In this document: positions 14,401 through 24,578 of the stretch, piece after piece
How positions within the stretch are numbered: the stretch's first letter is position 1
Layout of the letters: every line of letters begins with the position of its first letter
Source of the DNA: Diadema setosum
Taxonomy: Eukaryota > Echinodermata > Echinoidea > Diadematoida > Diadematidae
Length of the DNA: 64,000 nt
Reading direction: 5' to 3'
Assembly (NCBI RefSeq): GCF_964275005.1
Contig: NC_092696.1
Span: forward strand, 25,054,972 to 25,118,971
Position numbers and translations under genes: made by a program
The notes under the pieces: generated by a model
The model's database searches: none
What the model was told of the DNA's origin: nothing
The model's input: only the letters and a program-made list of their open reading frames with translations

Positions 14401-17400
14401 TAAATGACCCCATTACGACGTTAAAAACAGCATGCTTTGTCCAAATCCTGTCACTTTTTGATGCGTCTATGCATGTGCGCGCAGTTAGCGGGCTGATCGT
14501 TTTTGCGCGTATTGCTTTGTCAAACTTCCCCGCCGTTTTCTGGCATTTGTGCACAGCGGCGCTAAGGGCCCTTTTCTCGTGTCACGGCCCATATGTATCA
14601 GTATATGGCATACATTTCTATTACGCAAGGATCAACATTTAAAAGAAAAAGAAATCTTATATACATTTATTGGTATATACATAATATGTTGGACAAAAAC
14701 TGTTCTATCTAATATTTTGACGTTTTGGAGCTTTAGATTTTCATGACATGGACGTTGGAGGAAGAAAAAACACCTCGTTCTGTGCATACACAAAATTACT
14801 GATCAAAATTGATCTCGCATCGTCTGAGTTTTCATGTCGATTCTGGGCCGTTTTCGCATATGCTCAAATTCACAACACAGAGAGTAACTTGATGCAACGA
14901 TCATATCGGGCACCACTTGACTTTGTATAGGCTGCATCTTCGTGAAATCTAAAGCTACAAAAGTTACAATTCGACACAGGGAGAGAGGAGAACAGCAAAC
15001 ACAATCATCGTCTAAACGTCTGCATCACAAATCTAAAGCTCCCTACAAACAAAACAGAAAACAAAAATGTGAAAGAAAGAGGTTGTCATGCTCGCTGTGT
15101 CTTTCTTCTCCTCTTACCATTCCCCACGGCGACTCCCAGGCAGGCTCTCCTGGCTTGGACTTCTTCCAGAGGGCAAAGTCATTGGCTGACTGCTTCTCCT
15201 GCAGCTGATCGGGTGAGACGCTGAGGTCCCCTTCCCCTTCGGCGAGGGCATCCTGGTCCCCATAGGCTTCAGGAACCAGTTTAGCGTAGTGGTGGGCATC
15301 AGAGCCATCAAACTTGGAGGTGGCAAAGTAAACCGATCCATTGGATTCATAGCTGGAGATTGAATTATTCATGATGTGAATTCAGCAACAGCTTCACTTC
15401 GTCAAATATTCGTGTGTGAAACAGGGAAAGACCTAGCTCTTTGCTAAGATGGGGGGGGGGGGGGTTGACCCAATGACAATTTTGCTGCCACACCTTTCCC
15501 CAAATTGGTTGACAAGCAAAAAAAAAAAAAAACGGTCTTCAGTTTACTGAAGCATAATGTTAAAAAGCATAATTACACCAACTCTGGCAACGTTGGGCTG
15601 AGCCTGATCATGAGAGAGTGTTAGGAACATAATATATGGGTCTGGACACATGATGGCGTTTTTGTATGCAAATCACATTTTCACTTGGCAGCCCTAGAGG
15701 TGGGGCTAAACCCCCAAACCTTCCCCCTGATCTGCCACTGCGAAATCAGACACTGATATCCCATTTAGCACACTATGATGACAATACCTCTACACACATG
15801 CATACACATAGACATACATCATACAAAGACACAGACACACAAAGAGACAAACACACAGACACCTCAACAAACACAGGTATAGACACACACAGGTACAGAC
15901 ACAAACATAGCATAGCATTGAAGCAAACATTCAGATATTTCCTGAACTGTAGTAATGACAGACTATCCGCGGAGTGCTTGTACGGGAGCGTATTGTAATT
16001 TGACACTTCCTTTTGAATATAAAATTCTATGGTTGCAGGACAAGAAACCCATTCAATATTTGCTCTATTCATACAACAATTGGCCGATCCCATGCACCAG
16101 CAATCATGAAGTACAGTAGTCTACAGTCTTGTGATAAGCAGCCAACATATCATTCTACAAAAATTATAAAGTGTCACTGTTTAACTCGTTGTGTGTCACG
16201 TTTAAATGCCCTACCCACTCGATGGCTTGCTAACTTTGCACATTTTGTTAAAATGCATGACTGTGCACAGCTGATTAAAATCACAAGATGCCTCAGCACA
16301 CTGAAACACATCATAGCCATAGCTTTGTCAAGAATTACACCCCAGCAAAGCTTACAACTTTCTCTACAACTTTGCTATACTGCATTTCTAGCATAAATGC
16401 TGCTGTAATAAGTTACATGGCCTTGCAAAACAGAAAGTTTTCAGGAAGTGCATATATATATGCATTGCAGTCACAGGATAATGTGGTAACATGGGGCTTA
16501 CACCATGGCACACAAAAGAGTCAATGTAAGCTCAATTTCCCCAGGTCTCTCAAATTTACCTGTCCCATTTAGTGCAGGAGAGCACAAATACCATGCTTTG
16601 CAGTGACTTGACATCTTATGGCCTCTTATTACAGAAAATTTCTATTTGCCTGGTAAACAAAGACCTCTCAGCCAATTTTGGGAAGGGTACAGGGTTCAAA
16701 CTTACGCAAATCCACGGTCAATGATTGCCTGGACGTACTGAATGACCTCTGGAACATATTCACTGACCCTCGTCAGGACATCGGCCGGTAACACCTGAAA
16801 GTGAAGACAAGACAGGAACAGATAGAGAAACAGTGAACCATAAATGAATCCAAGGAACCAAGACAAATAAACCACTGGCTATGCATCATCATATTCAGAA
16901 CTCACACATCAAATTTGACTTAGCCAAAATGGAAGAAATAAACAGAATCAGTGACATGGCACCTCTTCAAAATGCTTTATAAAACATAGCTTGGCTTTGT
17001 AGCAAGGGAAATCACATACATTGCTAACCATGACAACAAATTATAATGAATGCATAAATACCGATACTCGGTTCTCCTCGGCCAATTAGTATTAGCCTAT
17101 AACTACTACATTAGGAACTGACTGTTAAGATTTACATATAAGAAATTTGTTTCGGGGATGAGTTTCCAAAGCTACACTTTCAGACTTCAGTGTATACCAT
17201 ATTTTACACTACCTTAATAACAACTTGCCTGTTAATGAATATGCTAGAAATGCAGCACAGTAAAGATGTAAAGAAAATTGTTTACTTTGCTGTGATGTAA
17301 ATTTCATGACAAAGCTATGGCTATTACACTCTCAATGACCTGTGGAATATTGCAGTTATTGATTGGTTTGTGCACAATTATGTGCTGAAGCAAAAGTATA

Positions 17401-20400
17401 TGAAGTTGGCACACTGTAAACTGACATGGGCACCCACAAGTGGTACACATAGTTAACTTAGTCTTTTTGTTAAAACTTCCAATCAAACATTCACTGTTTA
17501 GTTTCTAGTACTCTACTCTACTTGCTCAAGTCAGCATGCAAGCAGAGTTAATATCTCTTTAACAATACATTACTTACATTCAAAGCCTCCATGTCTTTGT
17601 GGAATTCTGCCTCCCAGTGCTGAGGCAGTGCTGAGAAGATGGACTTGTCCGAGATCTCCTTTCCTTTCTCAGCGTCCAGCATTTCAGCCAGCGGATCTTT
17701 TGCTTCAGCCAATAGGACCTTGAGGAAGAACATTTTTCATTGGACATTGCGATAAAAAAGAGGGCTTGTTTCACATCACAAGAGAGAATATATCTTATCA
17801 AACCGTGCGTAAAATAAAATTTAGACAAGAAAATTAATGCATGCTCAAACATTGACTATGGAATTATTGATATACAGCTTATTCATTCAACAAAAATGAA
17901 GGCAATCATTTTCAACAGTTCCCCATTTCTGTGTTGGAATTGCCCACGCAGCATTGAGAATGATAAAAATGATTTTAAAAATGATTTTCAAAAAATGAAA
18001 TATTTCAGTGTCTCCCCTTAAATCAAGACTGGCTACAGAAACCAGACCGGTCCTTGTAAATTGAATGTTTTAAAAGGCAAGTGAAATGATAATCAATCAT
18101 GGATCACATGCTATACTCTCTAAAACCATCTTCATGCAGACAAACCTTGAAGACATCCATAGAAAAGCAGCCTCAGTGGAAGCTCACAATAAAAGACTAG
18201 TTTATTAAGGTACTCAACTTGACAGATACATTCCTTCCGATGACCTAGTGACAAGCTATTCCACCTATAAAACACACAATGTATTTCCACTCTTGGAATC
18301 AGCCTGTATGGACAACCTATTACTATGTTGGACAAAGCATTAGACAAGCTTTTGGGTTGTCAGGAATAATCTTCCACATTGTTGTATGCATACAGTTTGG
18401 ATGTATTCATGAACTTCCTTTGCAGTCAGTCTATTACAGCTACCATGAGGAGAGCAGCAGGTAAACCCAAACAAGCTATTAGGATTGTAATTGTAGCCTG
18501 ACCACTACAACAACTGATCATCTATACAAACTGGGTTTAAAGAATTGAAATATATCTAGTTCAAATGCGTGAACTGACAAGCATGACATATAACATACTA
18601 AGGGACAGTAACCAAGATTTTAATATGCAAATAAAGTGGTTTGTAACCCATGACAATAATGACACATCTCTTCATGACTGATTAGTCCAACTACATACCT
18701 CCTTATGTGTATTAGATTTCTCTGCCTGACACTTGGTGAATGCATCCTGGACTTTGCTGATGATCCTGGCTAACATTTCCTTCTTCTCAAGGTTTGTTTC
18801 CCTCTCCATCTTTTTCTTGTAGGACTGGATGAAAAAAACAACAACAAACAAGGAACATTTCTGAGAGTCCAGGAGTGACTCGTCATAGAGATTCAAATCA
18901 GAGGCTGCAGAACCGGGGAAGCTGGGTGGCTGCAACCCCCCCCCCCCCCCCACCCCACACACACACACACACAAACTCACACACTTTTTAGATTCACAAC
19001 AAAAAAAAAGAGAGAAAAAAATGAAAACAAACAACTGGCAAAGAACTCACAATACCATGGCTTTCCAAAGGTTCCGTCTTTAAATTCACCATTCACCCCT
19101 GACACCCCCTTACCAGTCCAGACCCCCACCATAAAAAAAAAGAAAAACATTCTGTGGCCCCTACACATGGTGAATACATTTGATGTAATACGAGAGAATA
19201 CTATTAATGATAGGCCTTTGAGGCTGAGGATAAAAATGAAAACCACTTTTTATTAAGGTACCATGAATGAAAGTGTGAAATATCTTTGATTTTGATTCAG
19301 TTACAATATCGTTTTCTTCTTCTTCTGGTTAAGTCTGCCTCCTTCAGTTAGCTGAAGATTCTTGCAGACTGTAAGAATCTGATTCGATTTACATTACTCT
19401 GAAACTATGATAAGTAGTTACACTGAAAATTGTTTTCTTACGTGACTTCCAAAGCAGGCCAGTAAACTGAATCACTGCTGCTCATAAATGTACACAGGTT
19501 CACTTAAACAGGCAGGTTTGTCTAAAACATAGCTACATACTGGAAGTGACAGCCATTTCACAAAGATGGTTTATATTTACTCCATAGAATAAGCAAATTT
19601 CAACGGTCGATGAGCATGATAAATGCATAAAACCTCATGCTAACAAACATTAAATAATGTACATGCAGTGGCACATAGGTGGGAAAGTATGCCTATTCTG
19701 TGCCTGTCTAGTCGCTGGAGTAAATCTAAAACATGGAAGTGATATAAACGACCTTTGTGAATTTACAGTGTAGTTGCAAGAGTTTACATTTAAAGAGGTA
19801 ATAGACTACTACATCAGCAGGTTAATACAATAAGTGCTGTACCTCCATTGCCTTTTCCACATCTTCCAAAACTTGCTCTATGGCGGTTGAATTGTTGATG
19901 TACTGTGCATACAGATGGTTGGTTCTTGCTCTCTTGATGATCTTGTCGTCGATGTCGGTGATGTTCATGGCGTATGTCACGTCATAGTTGAAGTACTTGG
20001 TCATTATCCGACGAAGGATATCAAAGGAAATGTACGACCTGGGCACCATATGATTGATGGAAGATCATCAGATTGACAATGTAATTCACTGGCTAACAAT
20101 AACTCATAACACTTACTTTAAATTCTTTTAAAAACATTTAGCGGAAGAAATGGTTTGGAGTAATGATCTAGTTTTCACAGATTAAAAATCTTCTAAAAAA
20201 TGCCATTTCATGCATAATTATACCAGAAATCATACTCATTTCTCTGTCCCTACTTTGCATTGTATAATAGATGGATCATATTCCCTATTAATATTGATAA
20301 CTAAAGTGCCCAGAGGGTTAGTCTTGAGGATGCTTGGGTTCATATTAGTCTTTGGAAAATGTGTTCAGACAGCTTAAAATTTTCTTGAAGAGATAATGGG

Positions 20401-23400
20401 CATGAAAGTTTTGGATCCTCTTTATGATATTTTGGGGACTGTAATATCATTGGTAAGTGTCTTACTATTCAACATCAGCAGGGTTTACTGATATGACAAA
20501 TGAGAATGGGATTACAATTGATGGGATTTATATGTTTACGTAACAAAACATATAGGATTAAGATTACATCATACAGGAGTACTTTGTTGAAACAAAACCA
20601 ACAATAAGGTGTTAAAGAATATTGGTTACAACAAGATTTGAAGAGTGGAAACTCTAAACGGTAATAGAAAATTCAGCAATATGAATTTTGAGAACAAGGG
20701 TCCACTGCAATGCACTGAATGCCCTGTATTGCATACTGTCACTTGTAAAAGGGATTTTCAGACTTTCATAAAACTTGACAAAATCATAAAATAGAAATCT
20801 TCAATAGTTTTGAAGTGCAAATTTTCTTTGCACTTCTATATGCCTCCCAGGTGTAAAATAAACAAAAACAATGTGAGACCAAAGAAATATACATCCCCAA
20901 AAACTGTAACAAAACAACACTTTCAATCAACCTTACACTGTCAAGAGCTTGACATTCAAATTGTTCAGAAGAAATACTCTCTCTGAAAAAGACTATAATC
21001 TTTAAAAAAAAAAAAAAATGTACCAACCCAACCCAGGAAACTCTTTCAGGTTTATCTTGAGATCAACCTGTGTGAGTACATTGCGCATTTTGTGATGCCA
21101 GGTCACATAATGCTTAAAGGGGCTGTACAGTACTGGTTGATGTGGGGATTCATGTTTTTTCATTCCTAAGTGAGATAACGAGAAACCTCTTATGAAATAT
21201 GAAAGAGCATGTAATTTTAAGGATTCAACGTTTATTTGATGAGAACTGGTTTTCAAATGGCCGAGATATCCAAAAAAGTGATAAATAGAAGACGACAGGC
21301 CACAACTTTATTATGATCCCTTTGTTTCATGTTGTTTTTGGATATCTCGGCCACTTCAAAACCGATTTTCATCAAATAAACTTTTGATCCATACCCCTTA
21401 GAATTGCATGCTCTTTGACATGTCATAGAGTGGTTTATGAATACCTCGTAACATGTTAAAAGCTAAATCCTCACCTCGACCAGAACTGTACACACCCTTA
21501 ACCTTGTTCTCTCTAAAAAGTCATTTGTTCATTTCATTTAGCTTTGCACCTTGCATGGCCCATGTGGGCAGCATCGTAGACAGTTGGACCGCAGCTATAC
21601 CAAGAGACCCTCTTTCCATCTTGGGGAACAAACGGTTCCTTCTGTCTAGTCAGGCTGTTAAAGAGGTACAGTTGTGTCTCCTTTGTGGGAGATGGGCACT
21701 CCCATGGGGGCTGGGCCCGTTTCTTTCCTGTGAAATAGAATTAAAGCATCGAATAAATATAATATGTCTTGACAGAGCATGTTCTGAATGCTAATGTAGG
21801 CCGATTCTACATAATTTATGGATTTGTGTATTGATAATTGGTGCAGATAAGCAGTGCAGTCCTATGCAAAGACACTATGTATAAACATAAATTAATTACC
21901 TACCTACATGTACCTACCTATGGATACCTGGGATGATTCTGAATGCAGGCTGAGCCTCTATATTCAGATCCAGGTTTGGTCCTTGAGATGAGCTGGGTCA
22001 AGGCCAGGTGGAATGGCATCGAACTTAAATTTGATGGGTTCATTGTCCCAAAATTTATCCAAACCAACTTTAAAACTGAAGACATTGGGTGCATCTATAT
22101 TAAGTTTCTTGGTAAACGTTTCCAAGGTTTCCTGATATGCATGTAAAATGAGTTTCTTCTTGTAGTGGTATGTGATTGAAAAATATATAACTTTTTACTA
22201 TGTCCTCTTACTTATGCGTTTTTTTTTTAATCAAACCCAAATCAGGCACTACCTTTTGATCATATTATGAAATATTTTAAAAGCTTCAATCATAACATGT
22301 CTGGCCCGCCCTGCGGTAAACGACACAGTCCTATGCAAAGTTGAAAAGACATGTGTATAAAATGAATCATTTAGTGATTTATGTAAGCTACAAACATTAC
22401 AATTAGCAAAAATACTAACAGTAACATAAAGGTGAGTTTTTAACACAGATTTGAATCTATCAAATTCTGTACTGCATCTAATACTGAGAGGGAGATTATT
22501 CCATTATGAGGGTGCCATTTTTCCAAAAGCCCTATCACCAAATGTCTTAGATTTGACACTTATTTCAGAGAGGAGATTTTTTGATTTTGAGCGCAGATAT
22601 ACGTCCAGGATGATATGGCTTGATGACTTCACTGAGATATGCAGGAGCATTTCCATGACAACATTTGAATACAAGGGTCAAAATCTTGAACCTGATACGA
22701 GGTCCTATAGGCAACCAATGAAGACTATGAAGAATGGGAGTTATATGATCAAATTTCCTTTTGTGTGTTACAAGCCTTGTGGCTGAATTTTGTATCCATT
22801 GGAGTCCTTTCAGCTGAGAGTCTGGAACTCCACTGAGCAAACCATTAATTGGCATTATTATTGTCCAAATGACTAAAAATCAACGCATGAACCAGTTTTT
22901 CTGTATCCTGCTTTATCGAGAACGTGTCTCAATTTTCCAATCCTGTGTAGACCTATGGGGGTGCAGATTTGCATTTATATATGTTATTGATGTGAGTTTT
23001 CATACTAAGATCATCTTGGATAATGACACGAAGGTCACGTGCCTTAGAAATTGGCAGCAAAAGAATATCACAAACATCAACGGACAAAGTTGTTGAGGAC
23101 TTGTTTAATGTTACGAGATCTTACATGCACAACTTCAGTTTTCTCAAGATTCAATTTCAAACCATTTTGCAGAGACCAATCTTGAATTTAACCTAAGCAT
23201 GATTCAATCTGACCAACTGCTACATCAGAATTGGTGCTTTTTAGTTTGGCAATGAAAGATAAATCTGAGTATCATCAGCATATGTAATTTTACTTATGCC
23301 ACACTTGTCAATTACATCCTCTAAGGGAGCTGTGTACATTATGAAACACAGTGGTCCTAAGACAGAACCCTGAGGAACCCCTTGTCTGAGAACTATTAAG

Positions 23401-23851
23401 GGGCAGATGCAGTAGCCAGTACCATTGATTGACACACTCATGACACTCTGCGTTCGGTTGCTAAAATAAGACTGAAACCAATCAAATGCAGTACCAACAA
23501 CATGCAATAAATTACACTGTGATTCAGCGCCTTCACATTGTCACAAGGCTTAGGCTATTTGTAGATATAGACTCTAGTCCAGATCTATATCAATAAATAA
23601 ATTTAAAATTTAAAATATATGTCATTGCTTAACTATACACAGCACAGCCCAGTCGCTGTATAAATGATAAATAGCATGCTTCGCACAGCGTCTGGTCGGG
23701 CTATGACATTGTCACATTGCTGAACCACAGCCCACAGACTCAGTCAGTACACGCCAACACGGTAAATTATGTCTTCTACATTTTGTATTACGCTAGTAAG
23801 ACACAGTTAAACACTAAATACTTCAAGGAAATCGGTCTTACCATCGGACAT
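2956..23851 (-). CDS. CARS1: Cysteine-tRNA ligase, cytoplasmic (17 coding exons, complete)
   Basis: The enzyme activates cysteine with ATP and loads it on tRNA(Cys) in the cytosol. Coding exons, 5' to 3' on the minus strand: 23851-23842, 21727-21550, 20038-19843, 18824-18699, 17718-17578, 16794-16706, 15352-15118, 13860-13732, 13187-13045, 12099-12009, 10857-10757, 9609-9420, 8406-8338, 6503-6422, 5424-5276, 4510-4367, 3123-2956. All introns are GT-AG and all phases agree. The sum is 2241 nt, giving 746 residues plus TGA, against about 748 in the human enzyme. Visible landmarks are the HIGH-type motif HMGH (58-61), KIIK (95-98) and KMSKS (392-396). The zinc ligands expected from the bacterial enzyme are present as Cys49, Cys334, His359 and Glu363. 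A Lys/Glu-rich segment (about 630-670) precedes a conserved C-terminal extension, which ends in a Gly-rich tail. The start was chosen because MSDG joins in frame to KKRAQPPW and a GTAAGA donor follows it. UTR limits are unknown. Confidence 0.96.
3200..3490. mobile_element. MITE family D, copy 1
   Basis: Terminal inverted repeats CTGAGAACCAGAAGGGC and GCCCTTCTGGTTCTCAG bound about 290 bp of AT-rich DNA containing ATTATGGTGTCA. A second copy with the same interior lies at 44836-45141. It sits in the last CARS1 intron. Confidence 0.75.
4367..4510 (-). CDS. CARS1: CARS1 coding exon 16 (charged helix)
   Basis: Acceptor CTGCAG, donor GTGAGA. It encodes a Lys/Glu/Arg-rich helix beginning [20 protein letters not shown], followed by [20 protein letters not shown], which matches the KIPPSEMF...DKYSKFDE element found only in eukaryotic CARS1. 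Confidence 0.95.
4889..5250. mobile_element. MITE family A, copy 1 (TTAA-flanked)
   Basis: It begins TTAA-AGGTCCTGTTTACC and ends TGCAAATGGTAAATAATGCC. It is roughly 70-80 percent alike by eye to 9827-10192 (opposite orientation) and 49921-50295. It is non-coding and lies in a CARS1 intron. Confidence 0.75.
5276..5424 (-). CDS. CARS1: CARS1 coding exon 15
   Basis: Acceptor AATACAG, donor GTTGGT. It encodes [47 protein letters not shown]. This is the conserved segment before the Lys/Glu-rich helix. Confidence 0.95.
6131..6153. repeat. Homopolymer T tract
   Basis: A run of about 18 T, interrupted further on by a single C. It accounts for the Lys-rich minus-strand open frame here, which is not a gene. 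Confidence 0.9.
6422..6503 (-). CDS. CARS1: CARS1 coding exon 14
   Basis: Acceptor AATTCAG, donor GTAATT (a weaker match to consensus). It encodes [20 protein letters not shown], then QKARTLQ. Vertebrate CARS1 has the similar [20 protein letters not shown]. Confidence 0.93.
6662..6910. mobile_element. Partial pogo/Tigger-like MITE
   Basis: It starts CAGTCAACCTTGCATACCTC and contains TTCGAGGTACGCG, the usual look of mariner/Tigger-derived MITEs. A clear 3' terminal repeat is not found, so the 3' limit is approximate. Confidence 0.4.
8147..8182. repeat. Homopolymer C then A tract
   Basis: About 11 C followed by about 24 A. Simple sequence inside the intron between CARS1 exons 13 and 14. Confidence 0.9.
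8338..8406 (-). CDS. CARS1: CARS1 coding exon 13
   Basis: Acceptor TTGACAG, donor GTAAGC. This 23-codon exon encodes [20 protein letters not shown] and NAN. It matches the IFGAVEEDSSLGFPVGG stretch of vertebrate CARS1. Confidence 0.93.
9420..9609 (-). CDS. CARS1: CARS1 coding exon 12
   Basis: Acceptor TTGCATAG, donor GTAAGT. It encodes [30 protein letters not shown] and [11 protein letters not shown]. This is the helical domain segment typical of CARS1. Confidence 0.95.
9827..10192. mobile_element. MITE family A, copy 2 (TTAA-flanked)
   Basis: A complete copy with TTAA at both ends: TTAA-AGGTATAATTTACC at the left and GGTAAACAGGACCT-TTAA at the right. It is inverted relative to copy 1. The TTAA target site is the one used by piggyBac-type transposases. 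Confidence 0.8.
10757..10857 (-). CDS. CARS1: CARS1 coding exon 11
   Basis: Acceptor CTCCAG, donor GTGAGC. It encodes [12 protein letters not shown] and [10 protein letters not shown], which align with [12 protein letters not shown] of the vertebrate enzyme. The apparent stop after LNQQ is intronic. Confidence 0.94.
11392..11455. repeat. (CTAT)n microsatellite
   Basis: About 16 units of CTAT with one CCAT variant. It lies in a CARS1 intron. Confidence 0.97.
12009..12099 (-). CDS. CARS1: CARS1 coding exon 10
   Basis: Acceptor TTGTCAG, donor GTGAGT. It encodes [20 protein letters not shown] and the following [10 protein letters not shown]. This follows KMSKS in the family and starts the anticodon-binding helical region. 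Confidence 0.95.
12428..12500 (+). repeat. tRNA-derived SINE head
   Basis: An A-box-like CAGCTCAGCGGCAG at 12428 and a perfect B box GGTTCAAATCC at 12474-12484 are spaced as in a tRNA gene. The arms do not pair, so it is not a functional tRNA. It sits in a CARS1 intron in antisense orientation to the gene. Confidence 0.55.
13045..13187 (-). CDS. CARS1: CARS1 coding exon 9 (KMSKS)
   Basis: Acceptor TTCCAG, donor GTGAGA. It encodes [20 protein letters not shown], then [14 protein letters not shown] and SSRQIR. KMSKS (392-396) is the second class-I signature, which binds ATP. Confidence 0.97.
13610..13705 (-). mobile_element. Diverged 85-bp hairpin MITE (family E), copy 3
   Basis: The minus strand reads GGCATTTCTCATAGACACCT followed by TGGGACTTGTCTTCAA, a worn version of the elements at 42617-42701 and 56672-56758. 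It abuts the splice donor of CARS1 exon 8. Confidence 0.6.
13732..13860 (-). CDS. CARS1: CARS1 coding exon 8 (zinc site)
   Basis: Acceptor TTCCTAG, donor GTAGGC. It encodes [34 protein letters not shown] and DNELAQAE. It supplies the zinc ligands Cys334, His359 and Glu363, as in the bacterial cysteine-discriminating site. Confidence 0.97.
14280..14590. mobile_element. MITE with GGGCCGTGACGCGAG termini
   Basis: Inverted ends GGGCCGTGACGCGAGAAAAG and CTTTTCTCGTGTCACGGCCC bound 311 bp with a GC-rich interior (GCGCGCAGTTAGCGG). It contrasts sharply with the AT-rich intron around it. No second copy is in the window. Confidence 0.7.
15118..15352 (-). CDS. CARS1: CARS1 coding exon 7
   Basis: Acceptor CTCCAG, donor GTAAGA. 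It encodes residues 247-325 with [29 protein letters not shown] and [20 protein letters not shown]. This is core catalytic-domain sequence highly conserved in CARS1. It is the longest coding exon of the gene. Confidence 0.97.
15783..15915. repeat. (CA)n / CACAGA-rich microsatellite
   Basis: A degenerate mix of ACACA, GACACA and CATACA repeats. The Thr/His-rich open frame across it is an artefact of the repeat. Confidence 0.9.
16706..16794 (-). CDS. CARS1: CARS1 coding exon 6
   Basis: Acceptor TTTCAG, donor GTAAGT. It encodes [19 protein letters not shown] and the following [11 protein letters not shown]. This matches the family segment that leads into the YxSNGSVYF strand, and no other reading fits. 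Confidence 0.95.
17578..17718 (-). CDS. CARS1: CARS1 coding exon 5
   Basis: Acceptor CTCAAG, donor GTAAGT. It encodes residues 171-217, including [30 protein letters not shown] and FHKDMEALN, which match the conserved segment before [13 protein letters not shown]. Confidence 0.95.
18699..18824 (-). CDS. CARS1: CARS1 coding exon 4
   Basis: Acceptor ATCCAG, donor GTATGT. It encodes 42 residues (129-170) beginning [18 protein letters not shown]. This is the variable, charged insert of eukaryotic CARS1 between the KIIK region and the AKDPL segment. Phases 0/0 fit both neighbours. Confidence 0.88.
18938..18980. repeat. C tract followed by (CA)n
   Basis: About 15 C, then CACCCC and alternating CA. 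Simple sequence just upstream of CARS1 exon 4. Confidence 0.9.
19315..19375 (+). repeat. Short stem-loop repeat, copy 1
   Basis: TTCTTCTGGTTAAGTCTGCC opens a 60-bp unit in which AGTCTGC pairs with GCAGACT and, inside, CTTCAG pairs with CTGAAG. Similar units lie at 34360-34425 and 58305-58370. Confidence 0.65.
19843..20038 (-). CDS. CARS1: CARS1 coding exon 3 ([13 protein letters not shown])
   Basis: Acceptor CCCAG, donor GTACAG. It encodes residues 63-128, with [10 protein letters not shown] and [15 protein letters not shown], both near-invariant in eukaryotic cytosolic cysteinyl-tRNA synthetases. The KIIK motif is one of two Lys motifs proposed to hold pyridoxal phosphate for cysteine persulfide synthesis. 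Confidence 0.97.
21114..21501. mobile_element. MITE family C, copy 1 (TTAA-flanked, long arms)
   Basis: TTAA-AGGGGCTGTACAGT at the left and ACTGTACACACCC-TTAA at the right. The two arms are about 170 bp, imperfect inverted repeats that share CATCAAATAAAC and GATATCTCGGCCA. It lies between CARS1 exons 2 and 3. Confidence 0.8.
21550..21727 (-). CDS. CARS1: CARS1 coding exon 2 (HIGH motif)
   Basis: Acceptor TTTCACAG, donor GTGCAA. It encodes residues 4-63, including [18 protein letters not shown], the zinc ligand Cys49 in SCGPTVYD, and HMGHAR. This is the ATP-binding start of the Rossmann catalytic domain. Family identity is unambiguous. Confidence 0.96.
22250..23520 (-). pseudogene. CR1/L2-like LINE remnant (reverse transcriptase, 5'-truncated)
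   Basis: The minus strand encodes RT motifs [10 protein letters not shown] and [10 protein letters not shown] (about 23241-23507). Further downstream is the typical C-terminus [20 protein letters not shown] and [15 protein letters not shown] (22565-22855). Between them, TEVVHVRSR resembles the KTEVLHVSSR segment of CR1 proteins. Stops and frame changes separate the pieces, and the endonuclease half is absent. It lies in CARS1 intron 1, in the same orientation as the gene. Confidence 0.85.
23842..23851 (-). CDS. CARS1: CARS1 coding exon 1 (start codon)
   Basis: ATGTCCGATG followed by the donor GTAAGA. It encodes MSD plus the first base of Gly4. It joins in frame to exon 2 to give [12 protein letters not shown], which resembles the N-terminus of vertebrate CARS1. 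Such a short exon depends on this match, so an alternative upstream start is possible. Confidence 0.8.
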
Positions 23852-24204
23852 ATTTGCAGATTACAATCCAACTGCTAAGTTTGAGCAAGCGAAAGGTGAG
23901 CCGTTTCGATGCCTGTTGAACTTGAATAACAGCAAACTCTATGAACGGGACTAAAGTAAAGAGGGTGTGAGGAACTGAAAGGCCCAGCTGGCAAGCAGGT
24001 GCATTCGTTTGTACACGTCAGACTCCTGCAGCTTCTGCTACTGACGGTCCCTCGACAAGATGATGAAATCATGTGCAAGTTATGGAACGCCACAGGGATC
24101 GGAACCAAAGGAGAAGCGCACGCATTCTCTTTGATCGGAACTTTAATTACTTCCTTTTTTCTTAAATCCACTGAAACCTTCCTAAATTCCGTTTTTGGGT
24201 GTTA

Positions 24205-24480
24205 ATGGGTATATAGCGTTATTCCGAAGGTTCGATGAACGAAAGTGAAATGAGGCTCGTTGTTCCAACGGTTTGTTATCCCGAAACACATAAATTCCAC
24301 TTATACCGTCCGTCCATCCGAACTTTTAATTGTGGGGTTTACTATTCCAAGGGTTCTTTATTCCAAAGGTTCCCAAAAGGTTCGATGTTCCGACGGTTTA
24401 ACAATTCCAAAATGAAAGAGAGTTCGTTATTCTGAATATAAGATAAGAAAGTTCATTAATCCGAAAAAGACTACATCAGC
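24205..24480. repeat. Degenerate TTCCGAA / GGTTCG-rich repeat
   Basis: Short units such as GTTATTCCGAAGGTTCGATG recur with variation: TTGTTCCAACGGTTTGTTAT, TATTCCAAGGGTTCTTTATT, GATGTTCCGACGGTTTAACA. The period is about 20-22 bp. It lies just 5' of the CARS1 start exon. Confidence 0.6.
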
Positions 24481-24578
24481 AATTCAGACCTTATGAATTA
24501 GAAAGACTGTCGTCTAGAATACACAAAAAGGTCTCACACCTAAAGCATTTCTAGACTCCAAATGGCCAACATCAACTA

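Noticed and set aside
15114-15350. Pro/Ser-rich minus-strand open frame over CARS1 exon 7
   Set aside because: Out-of-frame shadow of the exon encoding YESNGSVYF to WESPW.
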